Below are positions 61,592 through 64,000 of a stretch of DNA of 64,000 nucleotides, one piece after another. Position 1 is the stretch's first letter. Every line of letters starts with the position of its first letter. The translations under genes and the position numbers were made by a program. The notes under the pieces were generated by a model. The model did no database searches. It was not told where the DNA came from and saw nothing but the letters and a program-made list of their open reading frames with translations. The DNA is from Thiopseudomonas acetoxidans (GTDB lineage Bacteria > Pseudomonadota > Gammaproteobacteria > Pseudomonadales > Pseudomonadaceae): the NCBI RefSeq assembly GCF_030362935.1, contig NZ_JAUCDY010000011.1:1-64000 (forward strand), in the 5' to 3' direction.

Positions 61592-62755
61592 TCAGCCCTG
61601 CGCGCGCTGTTGCAGCATTTCTACGGCTGGCAATACTTTACCTTCGACAAACTCAAGGAAAGCGCCGCCGCCGGTGGAGATGTAACTAATCTGTTCGGCA
61701 ACATTGTATTTATCAATAGCTGCAAGGGTATCACCGCCGCCGGCAATAGAAAACGCTTCGCTGTCGGCAATGGCTTGCGCGAGCACCTGGGTGCCGTTAG
61801 CAAATTGGTCAAATTCGAACACGCCCACCGGGCCGTTCCATAAAATTGTTTTAGCGCTTTTGAGCAACTCAGCAAATTGCGCCGCGGTCTCTGGGCCGAT
61901 ATCCAAAATCATATCGTCTTCAGCGACATCCGCCACGGCTTTTACTGTCGCCTCAGCATCCGCAGCAAAGGCTTTGGCTACCACCACATCCACCGGCAAA
62001 GGCACGCTCACTTTCGCGGCAATGGCTTTTGCCGTGTCTAATAAATCAGGCTCATACAGCGACTTACCCACCGCAAAACCAGCAGCGGCTAAGAAAGTAT
62101 TGGCAATGCCGCCGCCAACGATCAGCTGGTCACACACCCTTGCCAAGCTATTGAGTACATCTAATTTGGTCGAGACTTTTGAACCCGCCACAATCGCCGT
62201 CATCGGCTGGGCTGGGTTATCCAACGCCTTGCCCAAAGCTTCAAGCTCAGTTGCTAGCAAAGGACCAGCACAAGCGGTTTTGGCAAATTTCGCCACACCA
62301 TGGGTAGACGCCTGCGCACGGTGTGCTGTACCAAAGGCATCCATGACAAACACATCACAGAGCGCGGCATACTGTTGCGCCAACGCATCGGTATTCTTTT
62401 TCTCGCCAGCGTTAAAACGTACGTTTTCCAGCAAAACGACCTCACCGGGCTTAACCTCAACACCGTTTAAATAGTCACGCACCAAAGGCACATCACGACC
62501 CAGCGCTTCACTTAAATACGCTGCCACCGGCGCTAAGCTGTTTTCTTCGCTAAACACGCCTTCCTCTGGGCGAGCCAAGTGCGAGCAAACCAACACCGCC
62601 GCACCTTTTTCTAGCGCCAGACGAATAGTGGGCAACGAGGCGACAATCCGCGCATCACTACTGACTTTGCCATCTTTTATCGGCACGTTCAGGTCTTCAC
62701 GAATCAATACACGTTTCTGGTTTAAATCCAGATCAGCCATTTTCAAAACAGTCAT
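61592..62755 (-). CDS. pgk: Phosphoglycerate kinase
   Basis: 387 residues. N-terminal RVLIREDLNVPIKDGKVSSD and SHLARPEEG bind 3-phosphoglycerate; TAIVAGSKVSTKLDVL and the C-terminal STGGGAFLEFVEG bind nucleotide. It makes ATP from 1,3-bisphosphoglycerate. 3 bases from epd, so one transcript. Confidence 0.97.
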   Translation of the reverse strand: MTVLKMADLDLNQKRVLIREDLNVPIKDGKVSSDARIVASLPTIRLALEKGAAVLVCSHLARPEEGVFSEENSLAPVAAYLSEALGRDVPLVRDYLNGVEVKPGEVVLLENVRFNAGEKKNTDALAQQYAALCDVFVMDAFGTAHRAQASTHGVAKFAKTACAGPLLATELEALGKALDNPAQPMTAIVAGSKVSTKLDVLNSLARVCDQLIVGGGIANTFLAAAGFAVGKSLYEPDLLDTAKAIAAKVSVPLPVDVVVAKAFAADAEATVKAVADVAEDDMILDIGPETAAQFAELLKSAKTILWNGPVGVFEFDQFANGTQVLAQAIADSEAFSIAGGGDTLAAIDKYNVAEQISYISTGGGAFLEFVEGKVLPAVEMLQQRAQG

Positions 62756-62758
62756 GGG

Positions 62759-63808
62759 TTATTCCTTTGCTGAGGCAGTAGAAGAAAGCTGTAAAAAATA
62801 ATCCGCCACATCCAACATCCGATTGGCGAAACCCCATTCGTTATCAAACCACGCCACGAGATTTAACATGCGCGAGCCGCACATGCGCGTCTGGCTGGCA
62901 TCAATAATCGCCGAATGAGGGTCATGGTTAAAATCGCAACTGGCATGCGGAAACTCAGTACAGTTTAACAAACCTTGAAGTGTTTGACCTTGCGCTGCGT
63001 CGGCAAACAACTGGTTAATTTCCGCGGCACTGGTGTCGCGCGCGCACTGCACGGTGATATCCAAACAGGACACGTTCACCGTTGGCACACGCAAGGCTTT
63101 GGCCTGCACACGACCGGTTAATTCCGGCAGCAAGCGCTCAATGCCGCGCGCCAAACCGGTAGACACCGGAATCACCGACTGAAACGCCGAGCGCGTGCGG
63201 CGCAAGTCTTCATGATGATAAGCATCAATCACGGGCTGATCATTCATCGCCGAGTGAATGGTGGTGATCAGCACCTGTTCGATCCCCACTGCGTGCTGCA
63301 ACAATTGCAACACCGGCACACCGCAGTTCGTGGTGCAGGAAGCGTTAGACAGAATACGTTCCTGCCCGCTCAGTTGTTGATGATTGACACCATAAACCAC
63401 TGTAGCGTCGACATCTTCGGCGCTGGCCATGGGCTGAGAAAACAAAATCCGCGGCACACCGGCATCCAGAAAACGCTGCGCCTGGGCGCGAGTGGTGTAT
63501 TGACCGGAACATTCGATTAGCAGATCAATCTCCAGCGCCTGCCAGTCCACGTCCTCGGGCGTGGCAGCGCGCAACACCTGCACGCAATCGCCGTTAATGT
63601 GCAAGCAATCGCCATCAACACGCACTTCGCCGGGAAAACGCCCGTGAGTGGAATCAAAACGGGTGAGGTATTCAATACTGGCCTGATCGGCAATATCGTT
63701 AAGCGCCACAATCGTAAAATTAGCGTCTTGATTGCGCTCATACAACGCCCGCAACACACAGCGCCCAATGCGGCCATAGCCATTTAATGCAACACGATAA
63801 TTTGCCAA
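62759..63808 (-). CDS. epd: D-erythrose-4-phosphate dehydrogenase
   Basis: 349 residues. GAPDH-like: VALNGYGRIGRCVLRAL binds NAD, catalytic Cys in SNASCTTNCGVP, His in TTIHSAMNDQPVIDAYH. The Epd-type features RRTRSAFQSVIPV and FNHDPHSAIID favour Epd over GAPDH. It oxidises erythrose 4-phosphate on the way to pyridoxal 5'-phosphate. First gene of epd-pgk-fba; tkt, usually upstream, would lie past the window end. Confidence 0.93.
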   Translation of the reverse strand: MANYRVALNGYGRIGRCVLRALYERNQDANFTIVALNDIADQASIEYLTRFDSTHGRFPGEVRVDGDCLHINGDCVQVLRAATPEDVDWQALEIDLLIECSGQYTTRAQAQRFLDAGVPRILFSQPMASAEDVDATVVYGVNHQQLSGQERILSNASCTTNCGVPVLQLLQHAVGIEQVLITTIHSAMNDQPVIDAYHHEDLRRTRSAFQSVIPVSTGLARGIERLLPELTGRVQAKALRVPTVNVSCLDITVQCARDTSAAEINQLFADAAQGQTLQGLLNCTEFPHASCDFNHDPHSAIIDASQTRMCGSRMLNLVAWFDNEWGFANRMLDVADYFLQLSSTASAKE

Positions 63809-64000
63809 GGGAGTTCCTTAGTGTTGTCCCACTCTAATTCGAAATATACATGTGCATATTACGTTAGTTTGGCATAAGTTTCCTGTCTAACAGCGGCAAC
63901 GACAAGCAAAAAATGCGTTAGGGGGATTCAGAATACAGAAGACAAAGGACGGTAAACGCCTGCTCGGACATTACGCATTGAGGTTGGAAACTCTCACTAA
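63809..64000. other. Region upstream of epd
   Basis: About 190 bases with no gene. An imperfect palindrome, AATATACATGTGCATATT (63843-63860, 16 of 18 positions symmetrical), lies 35 bases before epd and could be a regulator site; no consensus was matched. Confidence 0.3.

Noticed and set aside
61704..62474. 256-codon plus-strand frame
   Set aside because: Antisense to pgk, which is clearly real; no ribosome site or family similarity.
1..64000. CRISPR array, prophage or integrated plasmid
   Set aside because: No regularly spaced direct repeats, integrase, phage structural or replication genes were seen; repeats present are REP elements and short tandem units.

Overview
The window comes from a gammaproteobacterium of the Pseudomonas lineage with base composition near 50 % GC by eye, lower than most Pseudomonas. 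Gene order points there: divergent DUF2782/polA; glnK-ubiK-comM; HU, ubiC-ubiA; rhodanese-grxC-secB facing gpmI-envC-ctpA; hisB-hisA-hisF; panZ-like, asmA-mutY-yggX-tRNA-Phe; mscK-like/nhaP2; epd-pgk-fba. A SutA-like RNA polymerase-binding protein, a FtnA-type haem-less bacterioferritin and REP repeats beginning TGTGGGAGCG also fit Pseudomonadaceae. Two good FNR/ANR boxes, an orphan cbb3 oxidase subunit and a dihaem cytochrome c peroxidase suggest life at low oxygen. A small low-GC pseudomonad (Thiopseudomonas/Denitrificimonas-like) is a guess from gene content, not a proven assignment.

Layout: 1-5.7 kb looks like accessory or decaying ground (HipA remnant, SEC-C protein, encapsulated-ferritin-like protein, phosphofructokinase, broken GGDEF gene, SLC13 transporter, REP pair). 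5.7-17.9 kb holds orphan ccoN under an ANR box, a LysR regulator with an SMR exporter, a chemoreceptor, gmk, a Ca-binding-like hypothetical protein, an exonuclease coupled to a cNMP/CBS/DUF294 protein, and glcB. 18.1-18.3 kb carries a sigma-E-type promoter and a two-hairpin small RNA directly behind polA, the position of Spot 42 and ErsA. 21-34 kb holds osmotic and ion homeostasis genes, thioesterases, a Tim44-like protein, sutA, glnK, ubiK, comM and HU. 34-49 kb is ubiquinone synthesis, protein export, glycolysis, cell division proteases, histidine synthesis (hisH absent from the cluster), AsmA, mutY, yggX and tRNA-Phe. 49-64 kb holds a GGDEF-EAL protein, cytochrome c peroxidase, a small sulfur-related cluster under a BigR/SqrR-like ArsR regulator interrupted by a MITE-like element, nucleotide housekeeping (cysQ, nudE, yrfG), cytochrome b561 with ferritin, and epd-pgk-fba.

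The most distinctive signals outside genes are: a 24-bp REP family whose hairpin stems covary between copies; a composite 91-bp REPIN present three times, one copy enlarged by exactly three 16-bp units; the sigma-E/sRNA locus; and a 196-bp MITE-like element with a TTTA target duplication. The most notable gene-level signals are an encapsulated-ferritin-like protein with no evident encapsulin or cargo tail, an ATP-type phosphofructokinase in a pseudomonad background, and loss of hisH, amtB and rpoZ-spoT from their usual neighbourhoods.
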